From: Alphaproteobacteria bacterium
GTDB lineage: Bacteria; Pseudomonadota; Alphaproteobacteria; Micropepsales; Micropepsaceae
Assembly: GCA_003131925.1 (NCBI GenBank)
Contig: PKWC01000042.1
Location: 1,255 to 14,987 of the forward strand
Reading direction: 5' to 3'
DNA: 13,733 nt
The notes below the pieces were generated by a model. The model saw only the letters and a list, made by a program, of their open reading frames with translations, was not told the origin of the DNA and made no database searches. The position numbers and the translations under genes were made by a program. Below, one piece after another: positions 11,864 through 13,733 of this stretch (within the stretch, counting starts at the first letter, position 1; each line of letters begins with the position of its first letter).

Positions 11864-12409
11864 CTATTTCTGAGCCTGTGCGTCGCGCCATTTCTTGACC
11901 GCGGCAAGCGTCAGCTCGACATGCTTGTCGGGATTGAGGTCGGTATAGGTCATCAGGATTGTGTGATCGGGCGCGATCACGTAGGAGGTGCGGTTTGCGT
12001 ATTCCGGTTTCTGCGCCAGAACCGCGTCATAGGATTTGATCACCGTCTCGTCCGGATCGGCCGCAACCGGAAATTTGCTCCGGCACTCGCTGACGGAGAA
12101 TTTGTCGAGCGTCCCGATCGAATCGTGCGAAACGCCGATCACGGTTGCGCCGAGAGCCGCAAATTGCGACGTGGCCTCGGCGAATTCGTGCGCCTCGATC
12201 GTGCAGCCCTTCGTGAAGGCCGCCGGATAGAAATAAAGGACCACCGGGCCTTTCTTGAGCGCGTCGGCGAGGGAGAAGTTGAACTCCTTCCCTCCCAACG
12301 AAGCCTGCGCCGAGAAATCCGGCGCCGCAGCGCCGACGGCAAGCGCAGCCAAAGCCGGCGCCGCGAAAGTGGCCGCCATCAAAGACGTGCAAACCATCAA
12401 CCTTCTCAT
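11864..12409 (-). CDS. Exported peroxiredoxin (BCP/PrxQ-like, thioredoxin fold)
   Basis: This is a 181-residue AhpC/TSA-type peroxidase that reduces hydroperoxides through a peroxidatic cysteine. The N-terminus (MRRLMVCTSLMAATFAAPALA, cleavage likely after residue 21) is a Sec signal peptide, so it acts in the periplasm. The core has APDFSAQASLGGKEFNFSLAD (29-49), VVLYFYPAAFTKGC (56-69) with the PxxxTxxC motif and C69 as peroxidatic Cys, and GATVIGVSHDSIGTLDKF (87-104). PrxQ/BCP proteins usually have a resolving Cys five residues on; here that position is H74, and the only other mature Cys is C109 (VSECRSKFPVAAD). It may be a 1-Cys enzyme or use C109. A GAGGA lies 9 nt before the ATG. It precedes queD by 47 nt and may share its transcript. 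Confidence 0.88.
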   Translation of the reverse strand: MRRLMVCTSLMAATFAAPALAALAVGAAAPDFSAQASLGGKEFNFSLADALKKGPVVLYFYPAAFTKGCTIEAHEFAEATSQFAALGATVIGVSHDSIGTLDKFSVSECRSKFPVAADPDETVIKSYDAVLAQKPEYANRTSYVIAPDHTILMTYTDLNPDKHVELTLAAVKKWRDAQAQK

Positions 12410-12543
12410 AAGACTTCGTCCTCATCGGTTAGGCGCCGAGGATACAGCAATTCGTGGAGGCCTGCGCCAGCCCACCAATTGCCGCGATTCTGATTGGGGT
12501 TTTCCTTTAGCCCTCAAATTCTGAGACTGCTCACGCCAGATTG

Positions 12544-12572
12544 TTGCGCCGGTTCCGGCCCCATGCTAACTG
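12544..12572 (+). promoter_or_regulatory. Possible promoter of the atpHA operon
   Basis: TTGCGC (12544-12549), a 17-nt spacer and TAACTG (12567-12572) form a plausible sigma70-type promoter about 107 nt upstream of atpH. The match is moderate. The remaining 12410-12678 region between the divergent peroxiredoxin and atpH genes holds no other feature I can support. Confidence 0.3.
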
Positions 12573-12678
12573 CACCGCGCGCGGGCGTCGGGGAGATTCC
12601 CTGCGTGAGTAATTCCCTTGCGGATTCAAACAATTACCGGCGGGGCCGCCTGTCGAGGGCGGCGCCGAGAAACACGAC

Positions 12679-13236
12679 ATGGCTGGCAAAGACGCGCAAA
12701 ATACAGGACTGGCGGGCCGGTACGCGACGGCGCTGTTCGAACTGGCGATGGAAGAACGCAGCCTCGAAAGCGTGGCGCGCGACCTTTTGCAGCTCAAGGC
12801 GCTCCTGGCGGAGAGTCCAGATCTCATGAGGCTGGTCAGGGCGCCGGTCTTCTCCGCTCACCAGCAAAGGCAGGGCATGGAAGCGGTTTTGCGGCGCATC
12901 GATGTGGCCCCGCTCACATTACGGTTCGTGCTGACCTTGGCGAAAAAGCGCCGGCTCTTCGCTCTGACCGACATCATTCGCGCCTTTGACGTACTGCTCG
13001 CCCGTCAGAAACGTGAAATCGATGCCGAAGTCACCTCGGCGAGGCCCTTGAGCGATGGCGAGATCGCGGAACTCAAGCGCACGCTCAAGGCAAAACTTGG
13101 CCGCGACGCGCGGCTTATCGCCAGGGTCGAACCGGAACTTCTGGGCGGTCTTGTTGTGAAGATCGGCTCGCGCATGATCGATTCATCCCTGCGCACCAAG
13201 CTCGAAGGCTTGCGCGCGGTCATGAGAGGACATTGA
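12679..13236 (+). CDS. atpH: F0F1 ATP synthase subunit delta
   Basis: AtpH is the peripheral-stalk subunit that links the F1 head to the b subunits of F0. The 185-residue product starts MAGKDAQNTGLAGRYATALFELAMEE, the usual alphaproteobacterial N-terminus, followed by a helical N-terminal domain with LRFVLTLAKKRRL (100-112) and the C-terminal signature LLGGLVVKIGSRMIDSSLRTKLEGLR near the end. Length is typical (about 180-188). GAGAAA 6 nt before the ATG is a modest ribosome-binding site. It opens the F1 gene cluster and is followed after one nucleotide by atpA. F0 genes are not in view, consistent with the split F0 and F1 loci common in alphaproteobacteria. Confidence 0.95.
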   Translation: MAGKDAQNTGLAGRYATALFELAMEERSLESVARDLLQLKALLAESPDLMRLVRAPVFSAHQQRQGMEAVLRRIDVAPLTLRFVLTLAKKRRLFALTDIIRAFDVLLARQKREIDAEVTSARPLSDGEIAELKRTLKAKLGRDARLIARVEPELLGGLVVKIGSRMIDSSLRTKLEGLRAVMRGH

Positions 13237-13237
13237 G

Positions 13238-13733
13238 ATGAAGATTCAGCCTTCCGAAATCTCGGCGATCCTCAAGCGCGAAATCGAGAATTTCGGCGCC
13301 GAAGCGCAAGTCAGCGAAGTCGGTCAGGTGCTGAGCGTCGGTGACGGCATCGCGCGCGTGTACGGCCTCGACAATGTGCAGGCTGGCGAACTCGTCGAGT
13401 TCCCGGGCGGCATCAAGGGCATGGCGCTCAATCTCGAGACCGACAATGTTGGCGTCGTGATTTTCGGCAGCGACGCCGGGAAGAAGGAAGGCGACACCGT
13501 CAAGCGCACGGGTGCCATCGTCGACGTGCCGGTGGGCAAGGGGCTTCTTGGCCGCGTCGTCGATGCTCTCGGCAATCCGATCGACGGCAAAGGCGACATC
13601 CAGAACGTCGCCGAGCGCCGGCGCGTGGACGTCAAGGCTCCTGGCATCATCCCCCGCCGCTCCGTGAGCGAACCGGTGCAGACCGGAGTGAAGGCGATCG
13701 ACAGCCTCATTCCGATCGGCCGCGGCCAGCGCG
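13238..13733 (+). CDS. atpA: F0F1 ATP synthase subunit alpha, partial (N-terminal 165 residues)
   Basis: The alpha subunit forms the non-catalytic nucleotide-binding sites of the F1 hexamer. The visible 165 residues start MKIQPSEISAILKREIENF and contain VGQVLSVGDGIARVYGLDNVQ (beta-barrel domain), FPGGIKGMALNLE, GRVVDALGNPIDG and SVSEPVQTGVKAIDSLIPIGRGQR, ending just before the Walker A loop. The full protein is about 510 residues, so about two thirds lie beyond the right edge. The ATG is 1 nt after the atpH stop, with an AGAGGA ribosome-binding site 8 nt upstream. Identity is certain. Confidence 0.98.
   Translation, partial: MKIQPSEISAILKREIENFGAEAQVSEVGQVLSVGDGIARVYGLDNVQAGELVEFPGGIKGMALNLETDNVGVVIFGSDAGKKEGDTVKRTGAIVDVPVGKGLLGRVVDALGNPIDGKGDIQNVAERRRVDVKAPGIIPRRSVSEPVQTGVKAIDSLIPIGRGQR

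Noticed and set aside
11136..11873. A 245-codon plus-strand open frame antisense to queF and queD
   Set aside because: QueF and QueD are identified by active-site residues with correct spacing; the antisense frame is a coding shadow.
12609..12637. GTAATT...AATTAC inverted repeat upstream of atpH as an operator
   Set aside because: Only 6 nt per arm with a 17-nt gap, AT-poor context and no known regulator match; expected by chance at this scale.
1..13733. tRNA, rRNA, CRISPR array, insertion sequence or prophage
   Set aside because: No tRNA T-loop/anticodon patterns, no regular spaced repeats and no transposase, integrase or phage protein were recognised on either strand.

Overview
This window looks like an ordinary chromosomal stretch from an alphaproteobacterium. 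The evidence is high GC, very close packing of genes, a usg gene (a small family I know only from alphaproteobacteria), an atpH-atpA order, a split-type glycine dehydrogenase (gcvPA), and protein sequences that read as rhizobial/caulobacterial in style. No phage, transposase, CRISPR, rRNA or tRNA was seen. Both ends cut through genes: gcvPA at the left edge (its C-terminus is missing) and atpA at the right edge (its C-terminal two thirds are missing).

Positions 1-2996 (minus strand) hold the glycine cleavage operon, read right to left: a sigma70-like promoter (TTGACT-N16-TATGAT), a long leader with a textbook tandem glycine riboswitch, then gcvT, gcvH (overlapping gcvT by 4 nt) and gcvPA. A 130-bp imperfect palindrome sits inside the operon between gcvH and gcvPA. 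Positions 3067-4750 (minus) hold an acuI/YhdH-type acryloyl-CoA or quinone reductase followed 28 nt later by a LysE-family exporter. A stand-alone usg gene (plus) follows, then a second palindromic repeat with related arms. Next comes pyrC (minus), a dihydroorotase with a Gln in place of the first metal-binding His.

Positions 6805-10994 (plus) form a tight run: two GT4 glycosyltransferases overlapping by 4 nt, ygfZ, a VOC/glyoxalase-fold protein with a 44-residue histone-H1-like basic tail, and tag (3-methyladenine DNA glycosylase I) overlapping that tail's stop codon by 4 nt. Positions 10998-12409 (minus) hold an exported peroxiredoxin, queD and queF. The QueD retains its zinc ligands but appears to lack both the catalytic Cys and the pterin-anchoring Glu of E. 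coli QueD. The window ends with atpH and the start of atpA, the beginning of the F1 ATP synthase operon.

The genes are mostly housekeeping: one-carbon/glycine metabolism with riboswitch feedback, pyrimidine synthesis, Fe-S/tRNA maintenance, queuosine synthesis, alkylation repair and energy conversion. I do not see a new multi-gene system. The points most worth a second look are the VOC protein with a basic tail coupled to tag, the active-site-altered QueD beside QueF, the two related palindromic elements, and the paired glycosyltransferases of unknown target. All family assignments rest on reading motifs by eye; comparisons with E. coli, B. subtilis or other family sequences are from memory, without any database search.
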